From Erythrobacteraceae bacterium CCH12-C2 (lineage in GTDB: Bacteria > Pseudomonadota > Alphaproteobacteria > Sphingomonadales > Sphingomonadaceae): 64,000 nt of DNA. The stretch lies in NCBI GenBank assembly GCA_001556995.1, contig LSKF01000129.1, forward strand, positions 1-64,000, read 5' to 3'. The position numbers and the translations under genes are program-made. Of this stretch, positions 36,153 to 44,662 are shown piece by piece. The notes below the pieces were generated by a model. That model was given only the letters and a program-made list of their open reading frames with translations. It made no database searches and was not told where the DNA came from. Position 1 is the stretch's first letter. Every line of letters begins with the position of its first letter.

Positions 36153-37174
36153 GCCAGCAACCACCGTGCACCAGCCCCGCGCCGCGCCAGCGACACGATG
36201 GCAACGACGATGATGATCGGCCCGAGCGGCAACGCGGTGAGGCCGGCATAGACAGCGGCGAGGATCACGAACGCCACGGCCCAGTCTGCCGCCACCCGGC
36301 TGAGCGCGCGATAGGCGACGATGCGCAGGGCGGTGAGCACCGGGAGGGCGACGGCAACACCGACAGCCACCCCTGCGGGCACCCAAGCCTGTCCCGCCAG
36401 CAGGACGAGCGCCGCTGGCCATGTCAGCACCAGCTGCATCGGCACCCAATGGCGCAGCAACGACGCGCTCCCGTGCCCCACCAGCGTCATGTAACGCACG
36501 ACGCGCGCATCGACCGGCGCTGACAGCACGATGACGGCCAAGGCGTAGATCCCGGTGGCAATGGCATCGAGGTAGAACCGCGACGGCATAATCACGCAAA
36601 AGATCCCCACCCCCACCGACAGCGCCGCCGCGCTGGCCAGCGGAAGTCGGGTCCGGGTCAGCGACCGAAGACGTGTCGGCGCGGCGCGGCGCCACCACCG
36701 GCCGATATGCTCTCGCACGAAGGGGACCAGAGCCCCTGCGGGCACCCCGCTGCACACCCCGAGCACGAATCCGCCGGGATCAACGAGACCGAGCCCGGCA
36801 AGCGCGGCCACGCCCAACGTGATCCCCACCAGCAAAAGCACCGCAAGATAGGCGATCCCATCGCGGGGTCGCTGGGCATCGCGGGCGAGAGCGCCGTCGG
36901 TCCGGTGGAACCACAGGCGTTCGATCAGCGCCTTGGCAAGCAAGGTCGCCAGCACCGACGCGGCAGCATAGGCGCCCATCTCGCGCAAGGCATCCGGCAA
37001 TGGCGCAAGCCAAGCGCGAGCGAACAGGGCCAGCAGCGGCACCAGCACAAGCACCGTCAACCCGTCGATCAACCGCCCCCGTAGCCCCCGCACTGCCGCC
37101 AAGGCGATCGCGGCATCATGTTTGACAAGGGCGAGGCGCAAGGGCGTTCCAGCAGATCCGGTGATCAATTCCAA
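36149..37174 (-). CDS. Polytopic membrane protein, probable ABC permease partner
   Basis: The 341-residue product has roughly nine to ten hydrophobic segments (for example LIDGLTVLVLVPLLALFARA, YLAVLLLVGITLGVAALAGL, VLTWPAALVLLAGQAWV, WAVAFVILAAVYAGLTALPL). It has no soluble domain and no motif I can name. Translational coupling with the ATPase gene (4-bp overlap) makes it the likely membrane subunit of that transporter. It is divergent from the MFS gene over 160 bp. Confidence 0.7.
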   Translation of the reverse strand: MELITGSAGTPLRLALVKHDAAIALAAVRGLRGRLIDGLTVLVLVPLLALFARAWLAPLPDALREMGAYAAASVLATLLAKALIERLWFHRTDGALARDAQRPRDGIAYLAVLLLVGITLGVAALAGLGLVDPGGFVLGVCSGVPAGALVPFVREHIGRWWRRAAPTRLRSLTRTRLPLASAAALSVGVGIFCVIMPSRFYLDAIATGIYALAVIVLSAPVDARVVRYMTLVGHGSASLLRHWVPMQLVLTWPAALVLLAGQAWVPAGVAVGVAVALPVLTALRIVAYRALSRVAADWAVAFVILAAVYAGLTALPLGPIIIVVAIVSLARRGAGARWLLA

Positions 37175-37334
37175 AGCGATCCCGGATGCTTACCATCCTA
37201 TCGTCTTATGACAATTGCTGTCGTCTGCGTCCCGACCCAATAATCGCGGCCAATCCCTAGCCTCGACGCCGAGGCTCTAGCCGAGCCGGCACTCCGCGCG
37301 TGACATTCGTTCAGGCCGGTGCAATGATCTGATA

Positions 37335-38573
37335 ATGAGAGGGAAAAGCTCGCACATTCTGGCAGCAGTCGCGTTCATCGTCTTTGTCGACATGCTGGGT
37401 ATCGGGCTGATCCTACCCGTCATGCCGCGCCTGATCGGCGAAATTGCGCAGACCAGCCTTGATCGCTCTGCCGAAATCGGCGGATTGCTGACCTTTGCCT
37501 ATGCCGGAATGCAGTTTTTGTGCGCGCCCTTCATCGGTGGGCTGAGCGATCGGTTCGGAAGGCGACCGGTGCTGCTGATCACGCTGTTCCTGCTCACCGT
37601 GGATTATGCCGTGATGGCCTGGGCACCGACGCTGGTGTGGCTGGTGGCGGGGCGGATGATGTCGGGGATCATGGGGGCCAGCTGGGCCGCGGCCAATTCG
37701 TGCATCGCTGATTGCATTCCGGCGGAAAAGCGGGGGGCGGCCTTCGGGATGCTTGGCGGCGCCGGGGCGGCTGGCTTCGTGTTGGGCCCGGCGCTGGGCG
37801 GAATCGCGGGCGAGATCGGCACGCGCACGCCTTTCATCATCGCAGCGGGCCTTGCAGGCCTTGGCGTGCTCGGCGGTCTGGTGTTTCTGCGCGAGACCCT
37901 GCCGCCCGACCGCCGCCGCGCTTTCGACCTCAAGCGGGCCAATCCGCTCGGCTCGCTGATCCAGATGGCGCGCACGCCCTTCGTGCTGTCATGCCTTGTC
38001 ATTGCGTTCTTCATGCAGCTTGCAGCGCAGGCGCAGATGTCGATCTGGCCCTATTGGGGTGAGCTGGAGTTTGGCTGGACGCCGACAATCAGCGGGCTCA
38101 CCGTGTCGCTCTATGGCGTGCTGATCGGTACCGCACAGGCGGTGCTGACCGGCAAGAGCATTGCCCGCTTCGGCGCGGCCAACACTGCGCGTTACAGCCT
38201 GCTGCTGGGCATCCCGTCCTATGTGCTGCTCGCCTTTGCCACGGTCACCCCGATGGTGATCGCCGCGATCATCGTGGGCGCGCTGACCGGTATGACCTTC
38301 CCCGCGATGCAAAGCCTGATGACCGTAAGGGTAAGCGAGGATGCGCAGGGCGAATTGCAGGGCGCGATCGCCAGCACAATCAGCCTCACTTCGATCATCG
38401 GCCCGGTGATGATGACCCAGATCTTCGGCCACTTCGCCGACGACACAGGGCCGTTCTTTCCGGGCGCGCCCTACATCGTCTCGCTCGGGCTGCTTGTCGT
38501 GGCGATCGGACTGCTGTGGCGCACGATGGGCGGGCTGGGCCAGGTGGGACTGCCCACCCCGGTGCCGGAGTGA
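37335..38573 (+). CDS. MFS transporter, Tet/TCR drug-efflux-like family
   Basis: The 412-residue product has twelve hydrophobic segments and the marks of the tetracycline-efflux (DHA1/TCR) group: FVDMLGIGLILPVMPRLI in helix 1, and the loop 2-3 motif GGLSDRFGRRPVLLITL. In helix 5, GFVLGPALGGIAGEIGTRTP serves as the antiporter motif. Many such TCR proteins in alphaproteobacteria do not confer tetracycline resistance, so the substrate is left open. No TetR-type regulator is adjacent. Start ATG 37335 leaves a short MRGKSSH lead before helix 1. Confidence 0.87.
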   Translation: MRGKSSHILAAVAFIVFVDMLGIGLILPVMPRLIGEIAQTSLDRSAEIGGLLTFAYAGMQFLCAPFIGGLSDRFGRRPVLLITLFLLTVDYAVMAWAPTLVWLVAGRMMSGIMGASWAAANSCIADCIPAEKRGAAFGMLGGAGAAGFVLGPALGGIAGEIGTRTPFIIAAGLAGLGVLGGLVFLRETLPPDRRRAFDLKRANPLGSLIQMARTPFVLSCLVIAFFMQLAAQAQMSIWPYWGELEFGWTPTISGLTVSLYGVLIGTAQAVLTGKSIARFGAANTARYSLLLGIPSYVLLAFATVTPMVIAAIIVGALTGMTFPAMQSLMTVRVSEDAQGELQGAIASTISLTSIIGPVMMTQIFGHFADDTGPFFPGAPYIVSLGLLVVAIGLLWRTMGGLGQVGLPTPVPE

Positions 38574-38656
38574 GCGATGGACCAGCAGATCGCCGCTTGA
38601 GTCAGAATTGCTCGCTTTTCCATCGGCATCATCGGCCACGCACGGGAGGTAAGCGC

Positions 38657-38779
38657 ATGACCATCATCCGCCTTTCAAATGGAGGACAGTGGGTGCACTC
38701 CCCGGCCGCCTGCACACCCGATCCGGTCGCGGCGGCAGAGGGTCGCACCGCCCTCGCGGCGTTCATGGGCGTGCGCTGA
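38657..38779 (+). pseudogene. Truncated 40-residue gene start, DUF4336-like
   Basis: A strong ribosome-binding site (GGGAGG, 38644-38649) precedes ATG 38657. The frame reads MTIIRLSNGGQWVHSPAACT then PDPVAAAEGR and stops after 40 residues. The start resembles proteins of the DUF4336 metallo-hydrolase-like family (typical form: ...GLWVHSP..LTPEL...), from memory, but the rest of such a gene is missing. It is most simply a relic left by a deletion; a genuine micro-protein is the alternative. Confidence 0.5.
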
Positions 38780-38811
38780 GCGAGGCCCGGCCAGGATCGC
38801 GCCGATGACGA

Positions 38812-40224
38812 TTATCGGGAGCGATGCGAGATCCTCCGGCTTTCATGGTGGTACGCCAGAGGCAGGCGCAGGGTGGCGATGGTTCCCCCGTCGGGTGCAT
38901 CGCTCAAGGTGAAATTGCCGCGCTGCTGCATGGCAAAGTCGCGCACGATGCTCAGCCCCAGCCCCGCGCCGCCGGTATCGCGGTTGCGCGAACCCTCGCC
39001 GCGTTCAAAGGGACGCATCAACCGCTCGCGCTCGGCTGCGGGAATGCCCGGACCTTCATCCTGAACCGAAATCAGCACTTCGGGTCCTGCCAGAGCGGTC
39101 GTGACCGTCCCGCCTCCGGCATAGGCCATGGCGTTGCGCAGCAGGTTTTCGATCGCACGGCGCAAAGCGGGTTCCGGCACGCGCACCTGCGCATCGTCTC
39201 CGGGCTTGAGGCGAATGCTCGGCCCTCCCGCATTCATCTCATCGACGATCACTTCGAGCACAGTGCGGACATCGACCAGTGCGGCAGGCGCGGCAGCGGC
39301 GCGCGCAAAGCTCAGCACCTCGCCGATCATCGCCTGCATGCGCTCGACATCATGCACCATCCGCGTCCGTTGCGGTTCCGGCACTCCCTCGATGCGGAGG
39401 CGCAGGCCGGTGAGCGGCGTGCGCAGGTCGTGGGCGATGGCGGTGAGCATCCGGGCGCGCTCGCTCGCCTCGTCGGCGAGGCGCTGCTGCATCGCGGCGA
39501 TGGCGGCGGCCGCCTCGCGCAATTCGCGGGGCCCTTCTTGCGGGATCTGCGCCGCATCGCTGCCGAGCGCTCCTGCCAGCGCGCGGAACGGGCGCGTCAG
39601 GCGCCGGGCGAAGAACCACGCCAATGGTGCGAGCAGCAGCAGGCTGACCGTGAGGGCGATCAGGATGCTGCGCTGCCATCCGCCCAGCAGCGGCACGGCC
39701 GGCTGGACCACGAGCCAGCCGCCGTCCGGCTGTTTGAGGCTGGTGGCATAGGCGGGCAGCGGCAGATCGAGCAGCACTCTGCGAAAATCACCCGTCGCAT
39801 CGGCGGGCTCAAGCAGCTGAAGCTTGGCGGCATCACGCTCGCGCAGCACAATCGTGCCGGGCAGATTTGATGTGCCCAACATGCGCTCCGCCGCCTCTTT
39901 GGGCATGGTCCGCACGCTGACGGCGACGGCTGGCGCAGCATCAAGCCGCGTGACGCGCACATTCCCGGCGGGCTGGCCGAGCTCGGCGGCGATCAGGTCT
40001 TCGAGCATTGTGATCCGCGCACCAGCGGGCGGCGCAGCGAGGACTCGCCGTTCGAAGCCGGGCGTCGGTGCCTTGAGCGCCGCGACCGCTTCGGCAGCGA
40101 CAGTGCGCGGCGCGGGCGGCGGCGGGGCGGCGAGAACGATGGCGGTCGTCGTCGCCACGCTCAACGCCGCCACCGCGACGCCGAAGCCGCCGATTGAAAC
40201 AAGAGCGCTGGGCGCGCGCTTCAT
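38812..40224 (-). CDS. Sensor histidine kinase (HAMP, HisKA, HATPase)
   Basis: The 470-residue kinase has TM1 at residues 8-32, a periplasmic sensor domain, TM2 (ILIALTVSLLLLAPLAWFF, about 178-196) and HAMP. The phosphoacceptor helix is TAIAHDLRTPLTGLRLRI, and a complete ATP-binding set follows: N-box IENLLRNAMAYAGGG, G1 VQDEGPGIP, G2 GGAGLGLSIV. ATG 40224 overlaps the response-regulator stop by 4 bp, so the pair is coupled. The long frame to 40515 only mirrors the regulator gene. Its stimulus is unknown; the divergent TonB receptor gene is an obvious candidate target of the system. Confidence 0.92.
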   Translation of the reverse strand: MKRAPSALVSIGGFGVAVAALSVATTTAIVLAAPPPPAPRTVAAEAVAALKAPTPGFERRVLAAPPAGARITMLEDLIAAELGQPAGNVRVTRLDAAPAVAVSVRTMPKEAAERMLGTSNLPGTIVLRERDAAKLQLLEPADATGDFRRVLLDLPLPAYATSLKQPDGGWLVVQPAVPLLGGWQRSILIALTVSLLLLAPLAWFFARRLTRPFRALAGALGSDAAQIPQEGPRELREAAAAIAAMQQRLADEASERARMLTAIAHDLRTPLTGLRLRIEGVPEPQRTRMVHDVERMQAMIGEVLSFARAAAAPAALVDVRTVLEVIVDEMNAGGPSIRLKPGDDAQVRVPEPALRRAIENLLRNAMAYAGGGTVTTALAGPEVLISVQDEGPGIPAAERERLMRPFERGEGSRNRDTGGAGLGLSIVRDFAMQQRGNFTLSDAPDGGTIATLRLPLAYHHESRRISHRSR

Positions 40225-40946
40225 GCCCTCTGCACCGCCGGAAGAAACCGGTAGCCCGCACCGCGCACGGTCTCGATCAGCGGCGCCGGATCGGCCTCGG
40301 CGAGCTTGCGCCGCAAGCGGCTGACCGCGATGTCGATGGCGCGGTCGTAGGGGGCCGCATCGACCCCGCGCGCAAGGTCGAGCAAGACGTCGCGCGACAG
40401 AATGCGACCGGGCCGCAGGACGAAGGCAGCCAGCAGCGCGTGCTCGCCCTCGGTCAGCACCATGGGCCGTCCCGCCGGATCGCGCAGGCGCCGCTCTTCG
40501 ATGTCGAACCGCCATCCGGCGAACGACAGCGCCTCGCCCGTGTCATCGGGCTGTCCGGTGCGGTCGGCCGCCGGTCGGCGCAGCAGCGCGCGCACCCGCG
40601 CCAGCAATTCGCGCGGCTCGAAGGGCTTGGTCATGTAATCCCATGCGCCCACTTCGAGGCCCACGATCCGGTCGGTCACCGCATCGAGCGCGCTCAGCAT
40701 CAGGATCGGCGTGCCGCCCCCGCCAAGACGGCGGCAGAGCGACAGCCCGTCCTCGCCCGGCATCATCACATCGAGCACGATGAGGTCGGCGGGCGCGGCA
40801 GCCAGCGCCCGGTCGCATGCCGCCGCATTCTCGGCCACCCGAACCGCATAGCCGTGCAGGCCGAGGAAATCGGCAATCGCATCGCGAATGCTCGCATCAT
40901 CGTCGACCACGAGGATGGTGGGCAGGGAATCGGTCTCGGGCATCAT
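40221..40946 (-). CDS. OmpR-family response regulator
   Basis: The 241-residue product has a receiver domain with acidic pocket VVDDD (residues 13-17), phospho-Asp 59 in LIVLDVMMPGEDG, and the conserved Lys in DYMTKPFEP. A winged-helix DNA-binding domain follows, with AIDIAVSRLRRKLAE and ETVRGAGYRF, which define the OmpR/PhoB class. The start is ATG 40946 or the adjacent 40943. It overlaps the cognate kinase by four bases and faces the TonB receptor gene across 122 bp that likely hold promoters for both. Confidence 0.93.
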   Translation of the reverse strand: MMPETDSLPTILVVDDDASIRDAIADFLGLHGYAVRVAENAAACDRALAAAPADLIVLDVMMPGEDGLSLCRRLGGGGTPILMLSALDAVTDRIVGLEVGAWDYMTKPFEPRELLARVRALLRRPAADRTGQPDDTGEALSFAGWRFDIEERRLRDPAGRPMVLTEGEHALLAAFVLRPGRILSRDVLLDLARGVDAAPYDRAIDIAVSRLRRKLAEADPAPLIETVRGAGYRFLPAVQRA

Positions 40947-41068
40947 GGCGGGCTGGGATACCAAGGCTTTGTAGCATTCACGTATCACGACCCGTTACAC
41001 GCGCGCCATCCGGTCGATACGCAAGGCTGCTCTTGTCACTGCCAGGTTCACAAACTTGGAGATTTGGT

Positions 41069-43774
41069 GTGACAGGAAAGTGGTGCGGTCTTTTGGCGGG
41101 GCTTCTGGCGAGCGCAGCGCCCGGCGCGCTGGTGGCGCAGGCGGCGAAGGAAACCGATACGCCCCCAGCCACGAGCGAGGCACAAGGCGAGAAGGAGAGG
41201 GAAGCACCGGCCGCTCCTGCCAAGCGCGTGTTTTATGGCCCCGATGGCAAGCCGCTCCCGCCCGAGCTCGCAAAGCAGATTGAGGAACAACTGAAAGACC
41301 AACTGCCCCCGCCCGGAGAGCCCGGCGCAGCCGGAGCGAAACCGACAGTGCGGGTCCAGACCATCGACGGCAAACCGCTGCCGCCCGAACTTGCGCGCAG
41401 GCTGCTCGAGCAATTCGGCGACCAGCTTCCGCCCGAAGCGCGCGAGGCCGCGCTGGCGGCGGCGGGAGAGGCGACCGGCGAGGCTGGGGGCGAGGCTGGG
41501 GGCGAGGCTCAAGGCGAAGCGGGCTCGAATGAAACGCCTCCAAAGCCCGATGGCATCGTGGTGTCCAGCGAGCGCCCGCGCGGGTCGGTCAACAGCGACA
41601 TCCCGCCCGAACGCACCTTCAGCCAGCTCGATATCCGTGCCTTCGGTGCGGAAAACATCGGCGCGCTGCTCGACACCATCGCCCCGCAGACCGCCAGCAA
41701 CCGCGGCCGCGGTGACGCTGCGCCGGTGACGCTGCTCAACGGCCGCCGCGTGTCCGACTTCTCCGAGATTGCGCGGATCCCCTCCGAAGCGATCGAGCGG
41801 ATGGAGGTCTTCCCGGAGGAGTTGGCGCTGCAGTATGGCTACCGCGCCGACCAGAAGGTGGTGAACATCGTCACCTTCCCCCGCTATCAGGCGCGGGTGG
41901 GCCAGGCCGCCGCTCTGCTGCCGAGCGAAGGTGGGCGGGAGACGGGCACCGCCAATGCCGACTACCTCAGGATCGCCGGCGACACGCGCATCGCGCTGGG
42001 GGCGACCTATTCGCGCGCCGATCAGCTGCTCGAAAGCGAGCGCGGGGTGGACCAATTTGTTGGGGTGCCGGAACTGGGCACAGTGCGGACTCTGCTGCCC
42101 GACAATGAGCGCTTCGGCGTCAATGGCGTGCTCAGCGGGCATGTGTTCGGGGATGTGTCGGCGACCCTCAATGGCCGGGTCGATGTCAGCCGGAACGACA
42201 GCCTGCTTGGCCTGGCCGGGGACCGCGTCCTGCGGCGTGACAGCGATCAGACGCTGGTTCATGTCGGCACCACGCTTGGCGGGCGGTTGGGGCGCTGGCA
42301 GTGGACCGCGCTCGGCAATTTCGACCGGACCGAGGGCGAGGTGCTCACCGATTCCGCCATCACAGCGATGCGGCGCGATGCCGCGCGATTGACCGACACG
42401 CTGGTCAATGCCGATGTCCTCGCGGCGGGACCGCTCGCTGAGTTGCCCGCTGGTCCGCTGACGGCAAGCCTGCGGATCGGGGGAGAGCTACGCGATTTCA
42501 CGGGCCGGGCGAGCTTTGGTGGCACCAACACGGTGGCCGATCTTTCGCGCGACCGTGGGGGCGTGCAGGCGGATGTCTCCGTCCCGATCTTCAGCAGCAC
42601 CGAGGAAAAAACCTCACCGCTCGGCAACCTGACGCTCAACGCCAATGTCGCCTATGACCGGCTGTCAGACGCGGGCACGCTGTGGACCTATGGCTACGGC
42701 CTCAACTGGTCGCCCGCCAAGGCCATTAACCTCGTCGCGTCGTTCACATCCGAGGAAGGCGCACCCACCCTCGAACAGCTGGGCGGGCCCGCGGTCATCA
42801 CGCCGAACCTTCGCACCTTCGACTTCGTCCGCCGCGAGGTGGTCGACCTGACCCGCATTACCGGCGGCAACCCTGGCCTTGCCAATGACGATCGCGATCT
42901 GCTCCGGCTCGGCGTGACCCTGCGGCCGCTCCCCAAGACCGATTTCAGCGTCAGCGCCGATTACGTGTGGAGCGAGACTGACAATCCGATTGCCGCCTTC
43001 CCGATCATCACATCGCAGATCGAGGCGGCCTTTCCGGAACGGTTCACGCGCGACAGCACAGGCCGCTTGCAGCAGATCGATGCGCGCGCGGTAAACTTTG
43101 CTTCGGCGCGCCAGCAGCAACTGCGCTGGGGGATCAATTTCACCCGCCCGCTCGGCAAGGTGCCGGATTTCCTGCGCGATGCGCGCGTCAAGGTGGTGAC
43201 CAGCGAGGCCGAGGTGAAGCGGCTCTTCCCCAATGCGACGCTGATCCGGCCCGAGGCTGGCAGCGCGACCGCGCAAGGCGCGGCCAATCTGACCAGCCGC
43301 TTTTATGTCAGCCTCTACCACAACTGGTTTTTCGAGGACGAGATCACGTTGCGCCGCGGCGGCCCGCGGCTCGACCTGCTGGAAGGCGGCGCGGTCGACT
43401 TCCTCGGGGGGCGGCGGCGGCATGAGATCGACTTTCAGGCCGGGGCCTTCAAAGGCGGCTGGGGCGCACGCGTTTCGGCCAACTGGCGAAGCGCGACCGC
43501 CGTGCGCGATCCGGGGCAACCGGCCAGCAATCTGCGCTTTGATGACATAGCGGTCGTGAACTTCAACCTGTTCGCCAACCTCTCCGAGGCGGTCGGCGGC
43601 AAGACGCCACCCAGCTGGCTGAAGGGCACGCGCGCATCGCTGGGTGTCAGCAACCTGTTCAACACCCGCCCGCAGGTGCGCGGCGCGGCTGGCACGGTGC
43701 CGCTGAGTTACCAGCCGGCCTATCTCGATCCACTGGGGCGCGTGTTCAGCCTGAGCCTGCGCAAACTGATCTGA
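41069..43774 (+). CDS. TonB-dependent receptor with duplicated N-terminal linker
   Basis: The 901-residue product has a signal peptide to about residue 25. An unusual linker carries two copies of DGKPLPPELA (59-68 and 100-109), each followed by a helix ending in DQLPP, then GEA repeats (about 133-151). A TonB-box-like DGIVVSS (161-167) comes next, then the plug (TLLNGRRVSDFSEIARIP, about 221-238) and a long barrel ending SLRKLI. GTG 41069 is chosen, with GGAG eight bases upstream; a longer frame from 40817 reads through the spacer. A small aspartic-protease-like gene follows 56 bp later. The substrate is unknown. Confidence 0.82.
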   Translation: MTGKWCGLLAGLLASAAPGALVAQAAKETDTPPATSEAQGEKEREAPAAPAKRVFYGPDGKPLPPELAKQIEEQLKDQLPPPGEPGAAGAKPTVRVQTIDGKPLPPELARRLLEQFGDQLPPEAREAALAAAGEATGEAGGEAGGEAQGEAGSNETPPKPDGIVVSSERPRGSVNSDIPPERTFSQLDIRAFGAENIGALLDTIAPQTASNRGRGDAAPVTLLNGRRVSDFSEIARIPSEAIERMEVFPEELALQYGYRADQKVVNIVTFPRYQARVGQAAALLPSEGGRETGTANADYLRIAGDTRIALGATYSRADQLLESERGVDQFVGVPELGTVRTLLPDNERFGVNGVLSGHVFGDVSATLNGRVDVSRNDSLLGLAGDRVLRRDSDQTLVHVGTTLGGRLGRWQWTALGNFDRTEGEVLTDSAITAMRRDAARLTDTLVNADVLAAGPLAELPAGPLTASLRIGGELRDFTGRASFGGTNTVADLSRDRGGVQADVSVPIFSSTEEKTSPLGNLTLNANVAYDRLSDAGTLWTYGYGLNWSPAKAINLVASFTSEEGAPTLEQLGGPAVITPNLRTFDFVRREVVDLTRITGGNPGLANDDRDLLRLGVTLRPLPKTDFSVSADYVWSETDNPIAAFPIITSQIEAAFPERFTRDSTGRLQQIDARAVNFASARQQQLRWGINFTRPLGKVPDFLRDARVKVVTSEAEVKRLFPNATLIRPEAGSATAQGAANLTSRFYVSLYHNWFFEDEITLRRGGPRLDLLEGGAVDFLGGRRRHEIDFQAGAFKGGWGARVSANWRSATAVRDPGQPASNLRFDDIAVVNFNLFANLSEAVGGKTPPSWLKGTRASLGVSNLFNTRPQVRGAAGTVPLSYQPAYLDPLGRVFSLSLRKLI

Positions 43775-43830
43775 CTGCCGTCCCTCGGCGGTCACCCCTT
43801 GCAAATCCCATCCCCATGAAAGGAAACATC

Positions 43831-44352
43831 ATGCATCTGGTTATCAAAGCTTCGGTCATTCTTGCCATGTTGCTGCCCGCCGCCGCTCTTGCTGCGCCGC
43901 CCGAAGCGGACGCGGTCCGCGCATTTCTCGGCGAGCAGGGCTTTACCACCTTCAAACTCACCAAGCTGCCGACTGGCCATGAAATCATCACCGTGAGCAT
44001 CAACGGCCAATCGGGCACCTTCGTGCTCGATTCCGGCGCCGGTCGGACAGTAGTGCGGCACGATCGGCTGGCGAAGTTCGGCCTCGCCCCGGCGGCCGAT
44101 GAGCAAGAGGGGGCCGGCGCCGGTGGCAGCATTGCGATTACGAGCCATCCGATCACCACTTTCTCCCTCGACGGCCGGGCCGTCCCGCTTCCGGTCGTCT
44201 ACGGGACCAATCTCGACAGTGTCGCCGCGCGCCTAAAGGCGGCCACGGGCGTCGAGATCGACGGGGTCGTGGGGCAGGACGTTCTCAGCGGCTACGCGGC
44301 CATCATCAACATCGGAACGAGCGAATTGTATCTGAAGCTTCCCACCAACTGA
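43831..44352 (+). CDS. Exported retropepsin-like aspartic protease
   Basis: The 173-residue product has a signal peptide (MHLVIKASVILAMLLPAAAL) and one aspartic-protease lobe: GTFVLDSGAGRTVV with the catalytic D-S-G, then hydrophobic-Gly near GVVGQDVLSGYAAIINIG, as in dimeric retropepsins. It would act in the periplasm as a homodimer. ATG 43831 is preferred over ATG 43816 because AAAGGAAA lies directly upstream of it at good spacing. It is downstream of the TonB receptor gene on the same strand, so cleavage of or around that receptor is possible but speculative. Confidence 0.78.
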   Translation: MHLVIKASVILAMLLPAAALAAPPEADAVRAFLGEQGFTTFKLTKLPTGHEIITVSINGQSGTFVLDSGAGRTVVRHDRLAKFGLAPAADEQEGAGAGGSIAITSHPITTFSLDGRAVPLPVVYGTNLDSVAARLKAATGVEIDGVVGQDVLSGYAAIINIGTSELYLKLPTN

Positions 44353-44662
44353 GCCCGGTCAGAGCAAAACTCAGAAAGGAAAATCGAATAAAGAAACGCG
44401 CGCTCGCGAAGTTTATGGCTCGCGGCCAGCAGGCCGAAGCCTCGGGGATCGCTGCTCCAGCAATCCCTCAGGGGCCATGCGGGATATCTACAATTGCCAG
44501 CGAATTTTCGGGCGAAATCATGCACGCTGCGTTATAGCTGGCGCTTCTACGTAATCTGACTGTCGGAGATCTGCTACCCAATGGAGACCTGGAGGCCACT
44601 TGCCCTTACGGTCTTGGGGCGCAGGCGCTGCCAAAGGCATCGCCCGTGATAGGGTCGGCACG
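44353..44662. other. 310-bp stretch between genes; imperfect hairpin
   Basis: No coding frame is convincing. A 15-bp imperfect stem occurs at 44440-44472: CCTCGGGGATCGCTG, loop CTC, then CAGCAATCCCTCAGG, with two mismatches and one G-T pair. It is not followed by a T run. The glpD promoter must lie to the right; no confident -35/-10 pair is seen. Confidence 0.5.

Noticed and set aside
36153-36755. N-terminal extension of the ABC ATPase frame
   Set aside because: This part is the alternative frame of the coupled membrane-protein gene; the ATPase fold starts at 36152 with a 4-bp ATGA overlap.
37335-38573. Reading the Tet-family MFS transporter as a tetracycline resistance gene
   Set aside because: TCR-type motifs are shared by many housekeeping exporters, and no TetR gene or resistance context is present.
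40225-40515. N-terminal extension of the sensor kinase frame
   Set aside because: It mirrors the response-regulator gene in another frame; the kinase proper starts at ATG 40224.
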